From Anaerolineae bacterium (lineage in GTDB: Bacteria; Chloroflexota; Anaerolineae; JAFGEY01), in contig JAFGJF010000277.1 of assembly GCA_016929205.1 (NCBI GenBank), forward strand, positions 1 through 11,703: a stretch of DNA of 11,703 bases, given 5' to 3'. Under the pieces are notes generated by a model, which worked only from the letters and a program-made list of their open reading frames with translations, searched no databases and was not told where the DNA came from. A program made the position numbers and the translations under genes. Positions 1 to 6,035 of this stretch are shown one piece after another (within the stretch, counting starts at the first letter, position 1; every line of letters begins with the position of its first letter).

Positions 1-1
1 C

Positions 2-451
2 CAGGCCGGCGAAGAGGGTGTACTACCCCAGTTGGCTGCCATCTACCGAGTCATCAACGACGACTATCGCATCCGTTACGTCAGCACGCCAGTCTCGTTA
101 GCCAGCACCGAAAAAACTTATGTGCAGCGCGTCCGGCTGCCGGCAGAGACGATCGACCAACAGGCCGGGAACTGTATTGAGACCGCAGCACTGTACGCCG
201 CCGCGATCGAAGCCATGGATATGAACCCCTTGCTGGTCCTGGTGCCGGGGCACGCCTTTGTGGCTTGCGAGACAAACGATGGATCGCATCAATACATCTT
301 TGTCGAAACCACTGTGTTGGGCCAAGAACGTACGTTCGAAGACGCACTGCGGCTGGGACAAGAAAACTGGGCTAAATTCCAGAGCCAGACTATGTTGATC
401 GACGTTCGCCACTGGCGAACCAAGGGCATCTTGCCCATGCCAGAAGACTGA
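2..451 (+). CDS. Transglutaminase-like domain protein (3' part, 5' end outside window)
   Basis: The frame is open to the left edge, so the gene starts upstream. A TTG at 32 is in frame but has no Shine-Dalgarno sequence and falls inside conserved sequence, so I do not take it as the start. The visible part has the core of a transglutaminase/papain-like fold: a nucleophile Cys in GNCIE (codon 173-175), a His in VPGHAF (251-253), and a likely third acidic residue, Glu in FVETT (305-307). This small subfamily is typically found in bacterial proteins of unknown substrate; it could be a protease, peptidase or amidase. The stop lies 15 nt before the lipoprotein ATG and the Shine-Dalgarno AAAGGAG lies directly behind the stop, so the two genes are probably co-transcribed. 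The fold call is fairly secure; the function is not known. Confidence 0.75.
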   Translation, partial: QAGEEGVLPQLAAIYRVINDDYRIRYVSTPVSLASTEKTYVQRVRLPAETIDQQAGNCIETAALYAAAIEAMDMNPLLVLVPGHAFVACETNDGSHQYIFVETTVLGQERTFEDALRLGQENWAKFQSQTMLIDVRHWRTKGILPMPED

Positions 452-466
452 AAGGAGCATTGAACC

Positions 467-1783
467 ATGTCCACGCGAACGAGAAACTGGATTCTAGCAG
501 CTGCGGTCGCCCTTGCAGCCTTGATGCTGCTGGCATGTATAAAAATTGGCCAAGAGCCTGAAGTCACGCCCGTGCCCCCGACGGTAACGCCCGTACCTCC
601 GACGGCGACGTCCATTCCTCCGACGGCGACACCGGTGCCCGAGGCCAAGCCGGAAGTGGTGAGCATCAGCCTGTGTCGCGGTCTGACTGACGACGACCGG
701 CCTTTTGCCGAGACCAATACATTTAGTGAACTCGACCCCTTTGCCCTTTCGATCCAGGTCGCAAATATGAAAACCCAGAACATCGTCGCCGCACGTTGGT
801 ACCAACAAGATACGGCCATCGGTCTGACCGAACGCGACAACGTCGTTGGCGATACCTTTATCGGGCTGGTCCTGGAGCCGCAAGGCAAATGGGTCACCGG
901 CGATTACAAGGTGGAGGTCAGTCTGGATGGAGACCTGGTCGACTCGTACGATTTTGCCGTGATCGGTATGGCTGGATTGCCCTCTTCGGCACCGGGGAAA
1001 GGCGGAGGAGAGTCGGGTACGCTGGACTCCTATACCAACGACACCCTGGGTTTTTCCATCGATTATCCCGAAAGCTGGCAGATCGACGAGGGAGACTCGT
1101 CCGTACAGTTTACACACCCGCAAGGTATCGCCACGGCGTTGGTTTCCGTCAATGCCGCCCCGAAAAACAGCTCCGAACAAGAAGCCGAGATGGTCTTTGA
1201 GAGGCTATCGCAGAACCTGCCAGACGTACAAAAGAACACTTCGCAGGCCCAAGAGGATGGCTGGCACGGCATTGTCTTTGGCTACAAAAAAGATGGATCT
1301 GACGTCGTCGGCGTGCTGTTCAGCAAAGTGATCGGGGCTCGAGGGTATACCATTCTGTTCCTGGCCATGCAAGCGGATTGGGATACAGTGGTCCCGGCCT
1401 TTGAAAAGATGTGGGTGTCGTTCGAGGTTGCGAACTCGCAGCAAGGTGGCGGTAGAATCGGTGGTGCCGACGAGGTGCTGATCGTGGGCGTGGTCAGAGA
1501 TGCCGACACCGGACGGGGTATCGCAAACGCGGTCTTTGTCATCCTCAAAAAAGGGATCAGTGTGCAAGCGTTCCTGGATAGCGGCAACGACGAATCGTTG
1601 ATCTATGATTCGGCAAAATCCGACGGTGAGGGTGCGTTCCAGACAAATGTCGGCGTGGAACGTGGCACAACCTATGCCGTATTTGCCATCGCCAAGGGGT
1701 ACGATCCAGTCATCGACGATATGTCCGTGCCCCAAAACGCCCCCGACCCGTGGCAGGTTACGGTGGGGATGCAAAAAGAATAA
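467..1783 (+). CDS. Lipoprotein with PT linker, PsbP-like and carboxypeptidase-regulatory-like regions
   Basis: 438 aa. ATG at 467 follows AAAGGAG (451-457) at 9 nt. Residues 1-24 form a lipoprotein signal with basic N-terminus, hydrophobic core and lipobox LLAC (Cys24), so the mature protein should be lipid-anchored outside the cytoplasmic membrane. Residues 33-58 are a Pro/Thr linker encoded by a 21-nt tandem repeat. Residues about 62-167 look like a beta-sandwich, Ig-like region that I cannot assign to a family. Residues about 185-320 resemble the PsbP/DUF1795 fold, with the characteristic GFSIDYPESW opening. Residues about 338-438 resemble a carboxypeptidase-regulatory-like beta domain (GVVRDADTGRGIANA, then a DGEGAF turn). 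No catalytic motif is visible, so a binding or scaffold role is most likely. It follows the transglutaminase-like gene closely and a terminator ends the unit. Confidence 0.85.
   Translation: MSTRTRNWILAAAVALAALMLLACIKIGQEPEVTPVPPTVTPVPPTATSIPPTATPVPEAKPEVVSISLCRGLTDDDRPFAETNTFSELDPFALSIQVANMKTQNIVAARWYQQDTAIGLTERDNVVGDTFIGLVLEPQGKWVTGDYKVEVSLDGDLVDSYDFAVIGMAGLPSSAPGKGGGESGTLDSYTNDTLGFSIDYPESWQIDEGDSSVQFTHPQGIATALVSVNAAPKNSSEQEAEMVFERLSQNLPDVQKNTSQAQEDGWHGIVFGYKKDGSDVVGVLFSKVIGARGYTILFLAMQADWDTVVPAFEKMWVSFEVANSQQGGGRIGGADEVLIVGVVRDADTGRGIANAVFVILKKGISVQAFLDSGNDESLIYDSAKSDGEGAFQTNVGVERGTTYAVFAIAKGYDPVIDDMSVPQNAPDPWQVTVGMQKE
566..640 (+). repeat. 21-nt tandem repeat encoding a TPVPPTx linker
   Basis: Three full units (566-586, 587-607, 608-628) and a partial fourth (629-640). 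Each encodes a heptad of the type Thr-Pro-Val-Pro-Pro-Thr-Val/Ala. It lies inside the lipoprotein gene just after the lipobox and forms the extended linker between lipid anchor and folded domains. Such repeats can change copy number by slippage without shifting the frame. Confidence 0.85.
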
Positions 1784-1800
1784 AGTCGTCCTGCCGTTTC

Positions 1801-1834
1801 AACGGGCTGAGGATGCACTCCTCGGCTCGTTTTT
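1801..1834 (+). terminator. Rho-independent terminator after the lipoprotein gene
   Basis: Stem arms 1803-1813 and 1819-1829 pair over 11 bp with two G-U wobbles, loop TGCAC (1814-1818), followed by TTTTT (1830-1834). A1801-A1802 can extend the stem against the first Ts. It lies 17 nt behind the stop at 1783 and ends the transglutaminase-lipoprotein unit. Confidence 0.85.
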
Positions 1835-1847
1835 CTGAGTAAAGCCA

Positions 1848-2693
1848 TTGGCACAAACCACGACCACGATGGTGGCAAACCAAGGTGACTATGTCCAAAT
1901 CGGCGATCTGCTGCAAACCGCAAATCGCCTGGTCTTGCGCATCTCTCGGGCAGATGTGCAAACAGCCATCACGCAGCATCCCTTTTTTATGGTTAAGCGA
2001 GCATGCCAGGTAGGATGCGCCTGCGGCGTCTTTATCGAGCCGGAAAGCGTGGCCCAGATCCGTGTCCTGGCCTTGCACGACGCGTGGCTGGTTATGGAAA
2101 CCATGACCGCTTTGTTACCCTACGTGGTCGATGAACTCAAAGCCAAAGGGGCTGAAACATTGGCCTTTCTGGGCACAGAAGAGTGGCTCATCGATGGGCT
2201 GCTGAACCACCACTTTGATCTGGAAAACACAATCATCACCCTGCAAAAGATGACCTTTGATACGCCCGATCGCGGCAATACAGAAGCGTCCGTTCGCCCA
2301 GCCATCGAGGCCGATTTTACTGCGATCCTCGGCATCGATCGGGCCGCATTCGAGCCGCTGTGGCATCACACCGCTACGATGTTGGCCCAGGTTTCCCAAG
2401 AGGCAGTCCAGTTTGCGGTCGCCGAGCTCAAAGGTCGAGTCGTGGGATACGTCTATAGCAACTTGACCGGCAGGCACGGCCACATATCGCGCATTGCCGT
2501 CGATCCCGCGTATCAGGGGTGCGGCATCGGAGTGCGGTTATTGAACGAGACGATCCAGTTCTTCGAACGAAAAAGAGCATTTGGGATCACCCTCAACACT
2601 CAGCAAGACAACGAACGATCCCGGCGTCTGTATGAGTGGTTTGGATTCGAGCTGCTGGGGGATGAAGCGTATTTGCTGACCCGATCGCTCTAG
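1848..2693 (+). CDS. GNAT family N-acetyltransferase with degenerate N-terminal half
   Basis: 281 aa from a TTG at 1848. An ATG at 1869 (residue 8) is an alternative; neither has a convincing Shine-Dalgarno sequence, so the start is uncertain. The C-terminal half (about 143-281) is a classical acetyl-CoA-dependent GNAT domain: beta4 ISRIAVDP, then the pyrophosphate-binding loop Q223-G-C-G226-I-G228, helix VRLLNETIQFF, then NERSRRLYEWFGFE near the end. The N-terminal half (about 12-140) has the length and late-strand pattern of a second, degenerate GNAT fold (AETLAFLGTEEWL followed by a HHFDLE segment), but no Q/RxxGxG/A loop. It carries a cysteine cluster C53-x3-C57-x-C59. The acceptor substrate cannot be told. 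The gene lies between a terminator and the next promoter, so it is probably monocistronic, yet I find no clear promoter for it. Confidence 0.85.
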   Translation: MAQTTTTMVANQGDYVQIGDLLQTANRLVLRISRADVQTAITQHPFFMVKRACQVGCACGVFIEPESVAQIRVLALHDAWLVMETMTALLPYVVDELKAKGAETLAFLGTEEWLIDGLLNHHFDLENTIITLQKMTFDTPDRGNTEASVRPAIEADFTAILGIDRAAFEPLWHHTATMLAQVSQEAVQFAVAELKGRVVGYVYSNLTGRHGHISRIAVDPAYQGCGIGVRLLNETIQFFERKRAFGITLNTQQDNERSRRLYEWFGFELLGDEAYLLTRSL

Positions 2694-2712
2694 AGATTCC
2701 ACTCGAACCAGT

Positions 2713-2741
2713 TTGCTATCGCGATAGGGCAATGGTATAAT
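2713..2741 (+). promoter_or_regulatory. Sigma-70 promoter with embedded 12-bp palindrome
   Basis: -35 TTGCTA (2713-2718), 17-bp spacer, -10 TATAAT (2736-2741), preceded by an extended -10 TGG. A perfect palindrome CTATCGCGATAG (2716-2727) overlaps the -35 and fills part of the spacer, where a dimeric repressor would block RNA polymerase. The start codon of the downstream ORF is at 2775 behind GGAGG (2761-2765). Confidence 0.75.
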
Positions 2742-2774
2742 GCGTGCTGATCATTGCTCTGGAGGTTCACCCAT

Positions 2775-3283
2775 ATGGCTTCAAAACAAAGTAAAGGTGC
2801 AAAACGCATCAGCACAACACAAAAAGTCGCATACGCCTTTTCGGCTATTGTGGCGTTCAGCATGCTGCTTGGCCTGCTCGGCCCGATCCTGTTCAGAGAA
2901 CCCACGCCGCCAACGCCGACGTGGCCTCCCACCTGGACGCCCGCACCAACGTGGACGCCGCCATCGACTCAGACAGCCACACCCACGGCAACCGCGACGA
3001 GCACGCCTGCAGCACTGGAAGTGCCGTTGCCACCAACGCAAGAGACGCCTGTCCCCGAATCCGGTCAACCATAACAATTTGCCGTAGCCGGCGACAGCCA
3101 TGGCAACACAGACATCTGTTTGCAGATCCCGGACCGGGTCGTACAGGATGGCACGGCCTTTTTAATCAACACCGGTGACCTGGTTGAGTCCGGAAGCACA
3201 AAAGACTTGGGCGTTTCAAGTGTTTATAGCCGATTTTCCGCTGCCTTTTGTATCCCGTTCCCGGCAATTATGACATAAACGCT
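2775..3283 (+). pseudogene. Decayed membrane-anchored calcineurin-like metallophosphoesterase
   Basis: An intact 99-codon ORF runs from ATG 2775 (GGAGG at 2761-2765) to TAA 3072-3074. It encodes a basic N-terminus, one membrane helix (about residues 17-38) and a Pro/Thr/Trp-rich tail. Directly after the TAA the same frame continues as QFAVAGDSHGNTD, the metal-binding GDxHG motif of calcineurin-like phosphoesterases, then FLINTGDLVESG, the second motif. At about 3207 the homology moves to the next frame (WAFQVFIADFPLPF, 3208-3249), and at about 3250 to the third frame (YPVPGNYD, 3251-3274), corresponding to the family's GNHD motif with His changed to Tyr. The rest of the catalytic domain is missing, because the MBL gene ends convergently at 3282. 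Lesions seen: one stop, two single-base shifts, loss of a metal ligand, 3' truncation. An annotator may list 2775-3074 as a small membrane protein. That fragment could still be expressed. Confidence 0.8.
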
Positions 3284-4187
3284 ACAATCGAATGGTCAGC
3301 CCTTCGTAGGCCATCACTGTATTGGGAAACAGTGTTTGAGCATATGCTTCCATATCGTCGAGCATAGCATCGTCGTGTTTGGGGGCGTGATGAAACAAGA
3401 CCAAACGCCCTACCCGGGCCTGTTGGGCAACTCGTGTGGCCATCTCGGGCGTCGAGTGCCCCCACCCCTGTCGTGGCAGTTCAACGTACTCTTGTTGGGT
3501 ATATTGAGCATCATGAATGAGCAGGGCAGCGCCCTGAGCAAATGTGCTCAGGCGCATATCTCCACCAACGACACCCTCGATGTCCGTCGCATAAACGATA
3601 CTCTTGTTATCCCATTCAATTCGAAACAGGCTGACGCCGCTAGGAGGATGGAATGTGCTACGCAGCAAACTAACCCGCACCGTATTGGGATCCAGTTGAA
3701 CTTGCTCACGATAAATGTTACGAACCTGCGGCTCGTTATTCTCACCGATCAACACCACTTCAGCATCGTCGATATTGCTAATGATTTTGAAGGCTTTGAG
3801 TTCATACAAAGTTACGGGAAAACTGGCAGGCAGCATAGCTCGTGACAAAACCTCTTCTAGATCCTGATCGAATGTCTTTGGGCCAAACATATAGAGGGTA
3901 CTCGATCCCTGATAGGCCGGCACAAAGAACGGAAACCCTTGCGTGTGATCATGGTGAGTGTGGCTGAAAAATACGGCTGCTGTGATCGGCCGTTTTGTCT
4001 TGCCACGCCAGGCCATCAGATCGTTTCCCAGACCTATAATACCTGTGCCCGCGTCCAGGATAATCAAACGCCCCCCTGCCCACACCTCAACACAGGATGT
4101 GTTGCCACCATACTTGAGCGTGGTTGGACCGGGAACAGGATGACTGCCTCTCACCCCTCTGAAACGCACGACAAAGCCTTCTTCCAT
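3282..4187 (-). CDS. MBL-fold metallo-hydrolase
   Basis: 301 aa. ATG at 4187 follows AGGGAG (4194-4199) at a good distance. Metallo-beta-lactamase fold of the RNase Z/PhnP-like branch: opening RGVRGSHPVPGP and YGGNTSCVEV, LDAGTG (45-49), metal motif H76-T-H78-H-D80-H81, then H180 (STFHPP), D202 (ATDIEG) and H266 (LFHHAP) as likely further ligands. H225-D226 and H244 are also conserved-looking. The metal site appears complete, so the enzyme should be active, probably as a phosphodiesterase or other hydrolase; the substrate is unknown. There is no signal peptide, so it is cytosolic. It has its own promoter, separated from the upstream ferredoxin by a terminator. Its 3' end runs directly against the decayed phosphoesterase locus. 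Confidence 0.88.
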   Translation of the reverse strand: MEEGFVVRFRGVRGSHPVPGPTTLKYGGNTSCVEVWAGGRLIILDAGTGIIGLGNDLMAWRGKTKRPITAAVFFSHTHHDHTQGFPFFVPAYQGSSTLYMFGPKTFDQDLEEVLSRAMLPASFPVTLYELKAFKIISNIDDAEVVLIGENNEPQVRNIYREQVQLDPNTVRVSLLRSTFHPPSGVSLFRIEWDNKSIVYATDIEGVVGGDMRLSTFAQGAALLIHDAQYTQQEYVELPRQGWGHSTPEMATRVAQQARVGRLVLFHHAPKHDDAMLDDMEAYAQTLFPNTVMAYEGLTIRL

Positions 4188-4226
4188 AATATGCTCCCTA
4201 CGAAAGTGTTGAACCTATCTTTGATT

Positions 4227-4255
4227 ATTATACCACAAGCTTGGTGTACTGACCA
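4227..4255 (-). promoter_or_regulatory. Promoter of the MBL-fold hydrolase gene
   Basis: On the minus strand: -35 TGGTCA (4255-4250), 17-bp spacer, consensus -10 TATAAT (4232-4227) with an extended TGG. The expected start near 4220 gives a leader of about 33 nt before ATG 4187. Confidence 0.7.
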
Positions 4256-4295
4256 TACCAGGAGCGTATCAAACTGCAACCCGTTTGGTGCCAAG

Positions 4296-4325
4296 AAAAA
4301 AGCCAGGGCTAGTGTCCTGGCTTTT
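4296..4325 (-). terminator. Rho-independent terminator of the ferredoxin gene
   Basis: Arms 4298-4307 (AAAAGCCAGG) and 4316-4325 (CCTGGCTTTT) pair perfectly over 10 bp around an 8-nt loop. Read on the minus strand the stem is followed by a run of six Ts (the A run 4296-4301 on plus). It lies about 30 nt behind the ferredoxin stop and upstream of the MBL promoter, so it separates the two genes. Confidence 0.85.
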
Positions 4326-4354
4326 GGGTAAAACATGTGGTGCAAGAACGCGCT

Positions 4355-4528
4355 CTATTCCTCCGAAATCGCATCCTCGGGGCATTCGTCTTCGCACAAT
4401 CCACAGTCGATGCACAGATCAGGATCGATGACGTACGCGTTTTCGCCTTCACTGATGGCATCTTCTGGGCAGACTTCGGCGCAAGACCCGCATGAAATGC
4501 ATTTTTCTTCGTCGATTACGTGTGGCAT
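4355..4528 (-). CDS. 2[4Fe-4S] ferredoxin
   Basis: 57 aa. I chose ATG 4528 because GAGGAGG (4539-4533) lies just upstream; a longer in-frame extension to 4582 has no such signal and is not conserved-looking. Two clostridial-type cluster motifs: C10-x2-C13-x2-C16-x3-C20-P and C39-x2-C42-x2-C45-x3-C49-P, each followed by EDAIS, so the protein is a near-perfect internal duplication. The Cys ending each motif ligates the other cluster. It is a soluble, very acidic, low-potential electron carrier in the cytosol. No redox partner gene is adjacent, so the partner cannot be named. It is monocistronic with its own promoter and terminator. Confidence 0.95.
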   Translation of the reverse strand: MPHVIDEEKCISCGSCAEVCPEDAISEGENAYVIDPDLCIDCGLCEDECPEDAISEE

Positions 4529-4572
4529 ATTTCCTCCTCTAGTATGAAATCCTTTTTGATCAATCCCGCGAA

Positions 4573-4601
4573 ATACTAGCACATTTTTCCTGCTTTGTCA
4601 A
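4573..4601 (-). promoter_or_regulatory. Promoter of the ferredoxin gene
   Basis: On the minus strand: consensus -35 TTGACA (4601-4596), 17-bp spacer, -10 TAGTAT (4578-4573) with an extended TGC before it. The leader is about 38 nt to ATG 4528. Confidence 0.75.
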
Positions 4602-4659
4602 TCTTGGGTTTTGAGATGAAACAGACGGTGTGAGCTCGACCGAATCTCAAGCTCCACCA

Positions 4660-4688
4660 TTGACAAATTGCAACGGTTAAGGTACAAT
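4660..4688 (+). promoter_or_regulatory. Promoter of the sigma factor operon
   Basis: -35 TTGACA (4660-4665), 17-bp spacer, -10 TACAAT (4683-4688). It diverges from the ferredoxin promoter with 58 bp between the two -35 boxes. The leader to GTG 4791 is about 95 nt and has a small GACGT/ACGTC hairpin (4762-4766/4773-4777) directly before the Shine-Dalgarno GGAGG. The promoter is of the housekeeping type, so the sigma gene need not depend on itself. Confidence 0.75.
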
Positions 4689-4790
4689 CATCCTGCTTAG
4701 ATTTTCACTTGATGCGCCACACATCGCAACCTGCACTTGTCGGTGGTGTTCTACAAAACAAGACGTGTGATAACGTCGGAGGCTTTATTC

Positions 4791-5366
4791 GTGAATGATA
4801 GGTCAACTGAGTCAGAGCTGGTTTCCCAAGCCAAAGAGAGCCCAGAAGCTTTTGGCGAACTGTACAAACTGTACGTCGACAGAATTTACAACTATATGTA
4901 CTATCGAACAGGAAACCATCACGATGCTGAGGATCTAACAGCAAAAGCGTTTTACCAAGCACTCACTCACATTGACCGATATGTAGATCGCGGATTACCG
5001 TTTTCAGCCTGGTTATATCGTATCGCTCACAATTTGGTGGCAAACTGGTACCGAGCGCGAAGCAGGCGCCAAGTCATCACGCTAGATGATCTCACGACAT
5101 CCGCCGTTTATCACAGTCAGGATACACTGCCGGAAAGAGAACTCGAGTCACAAGACGATCATCGTGCGCTCTTGCGGTTGATCCGTCGAATGCCTGACGA
5201 CCGGCAGCAATTGGTCATTCTCAAATTCGTCCATCAGCTAAGCAACCAAGAAATCGGCCAAGTGATGGGACGAAGTGAAGGAGCGATCAAGTCACTCTAC
5301 CATCGTACTTTATTGGCATTACGCGAACAGTGGGCAGCAGAGAAAACATCAAGTGAGGTAATCTAA
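4791..5366 (+). CDS. ECF-type RNA polymerase sigma factor (sigma-70 family, RpoE-like)
   Basis: 191 aa from GTG 4791, chosen because GGAGG (4778-4782) sits 8 nt upstream and ECF proteins typically begin close to region 2; an upstream in-frame TTG at 4737 would add 18 untypical residues. Region 2 spans about 18-90: AFGELYKLYVDRIYNY core helix, the DAEDLTAKAFYQAL segment typical of region 2.2, and FSAWLYRIAHNLVANWYR of 2.3-2.4. A linker follows, then region 4 at about 126-180 with MPDDRQQLVILKFV and the helix-turn-helix SNQEIGQVMGRSEGAIKSLYHR that reads the -35 element. There is no region 1.1 or 3, as expected for ECF factors. The stop overlaps the next start (TAATG), so it is translationally coupled to the membrane protein that follows, its probable regulator. 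Confidence 0.92.
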   Translation: MNDRSTESELVSQAKESPEAFGELYKLYVDRIYNYMYYRTGNHHDAEDLTAKAFYQALTHIDRYVDRGLPFSAWLYRIAHNLVANWYRARSRRQVITLDDLTTSAVYHSQDTLPERELESQDDHRALLRLIRRMPDDRQQLVILKFVHQLSNQEIGQVMGRSEGAIKSLYHRTLLALREQWAAEKTSSEVI

Positions 5367-5815
5367 TGCAAAACGACAATCTACGAGACGATTGGACAAG
5401 CGCTCGATCTGCGCTCGCCAGGATGAGCGGTGTCATCCCGAGCACCGACTTTGTTCGGAAACTAGGTGCAGAGATCGGCCGCACAGCACGTGAAAAAATG
5501 GGATATGGGGCAGGGACGCCCGGGGCAAAAATGCCTTTTGAAGACAGAGTAATCGATCTGCGCAGGTGGATCAGGTTGCTGCGCCAGACGCTTGTACCCG
5601 TGCAGCCTCGCCAAGCATTTAGAACTGCATTGGACAAACAGCTCCAATTCGACGCGATCCAGGTACAAATTGCAAGGCAAAATCGTTGGCGTTGGCTGGT
5701 TATCGGCAGCGCGGTGGGATCAGTGCTATCCTTGCTGGGCGTGCTGGCCGCCCTATTGCTTCGCCAGCGACAGACCCGCCCGCGCACACAAAAAAAGACA
5801 GTAGGCGCGACCTAG
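5366..5815 (+). CDS. Single-pass membrane protein coupled to the sigma factor (candidate anti-sigma)
   Basis: 149 aa. ATG 5366 overlaps the sigma stop by one base (TAATG); GTGAGG (5353-5358) provides the ribosome site. One clear membrane helix at about 110-132, preceded by a basic helical region and followed by a short Arg/Lys-rich tail. The N-terminal about 108 residues should be cytosolic and largely helical, with a WIRLLRQTLVPVQPRQAFR segment that I have seen in membrane proteins next to sigma factors in this type of genome. There is no cysteine in the whole protein, so it is not a zinc-binding (HxxxCxxC) anti-sigma factor. The coupled position and topology fit an anti-sigma factor that holds the ECF sigma at the membrane, but that role is inferred from context only. 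Confidence 0.75.
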   Translation: MQNDNLRDDWTSARSALARMSGVIPSTDFVRKLGAEIGRTAREKMGYGAGTPGAKMPFEDRVIDLRRWIRLLRQTLVPVQPRQAFRTALDKQLQFDAIQVQIARQNRWRWLVIGSAVGSVLSLLGVLAALLLRQRQTRPRTQKKTVGAT

Positions 5816-5871
5816 ATCAAACACGATTCAAATTCTGCTTCAAAAAGGTCCTTTTCAATGATTTGGCAAAG

Positions 5872-5901
5872 GAAACCGGGATGTGGTTGAAACCCGGTTT
5901 C
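5872..5901. repeat. GAAACCGGG palindrome, copy 1
   Basis: Perfect 9-bp arms GAAACCGGG (5872-5880) and CCCGGTTTC (5893-5901) around a 12-nt loop, behind the membrane protein gene. There is no T run after it, so on its own it is a poor terminator. The arms match those of the terminator at 9839-9869, so the two appear to be copies of one dispersed element. Confidence 0.65.
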
Positions 5902-5926
5902 TATCACAACCCAAAGATACCAAAAA

Positions 5927-5991
5927 ACTTCCCGAGATCGATTTTCACAACGGTGGTAGTAGTATGAACGCGCTCTCGGGAAGTCGTTGTG
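5927..5991 (+). other. Two interlocked inverted repeats in the carbamoyltransferase cassette leader
   Basis: Repeat A: ACTTCCCGAGA (5927-5937) with TCTCGGGAAGT (5974-5984), a perfect 11-bp match. Repeat B: CACAACG (5946-5952) with CGTTGTG (5985-5991), a perfect 7-bp match. The order A-B-A'-B' means they either form a pseudoknot or two alternative hairpins; A' and B' are directly adjacent. No T run follows, so a plain terminator is unlikely. It sits 45 nt before the first gene of the cassette. A structured RNA leader is plausible but unproven. I found no convincing promoter in 5816-6035. Confidence 0.5.
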
Positions 5992-6011
5992 TCATATCGT
6001 CGCTCAAATAG
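5964..6011 (+). other. Possible 15-codon leader ORF
   Basis: ATG 5964 to TAG 6009-6011 encodes MNALSGSRCVISSLK. GGTGGT (5952-5957) is a weak possible ribosome site. The ORF spans both 3' arms (A' and B') of the interlocked repeats, so translating it would open them. It has no repeated regulatory codons, and an ORF this short can occur by chance. Confidence 0.2.
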
Positions 6012-6035
6012 AGGAGAACCGAAGGAGATCAATTG

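Noticed and set aside
289..897. Long minus-strand open frame opposite the transglutaminase/lipoprotein junction
   Set aside because: It is the shadow of two well-supported plus-strand genes; its Gly/Val/Thr-rich stretch is just the reverse complement of the 21-nt Pro/Thr repeat.
5937..5965. TAGTAT at 5960-5965 as a -10 box for the carbamoyltransferase cassette
   Set aside because: No acceptable -35 box lies 16-18 bp upstream, so I do not call a promoter there.
5686..5967. 93-codon plus-strand frame running out of the anti-sigma candidate gene into the intergenic region
   Set aside because: It starts inside a real gene in another frame and then reads through the GAAACCGGG palindrome; no ribosome site and no recognisable protein.
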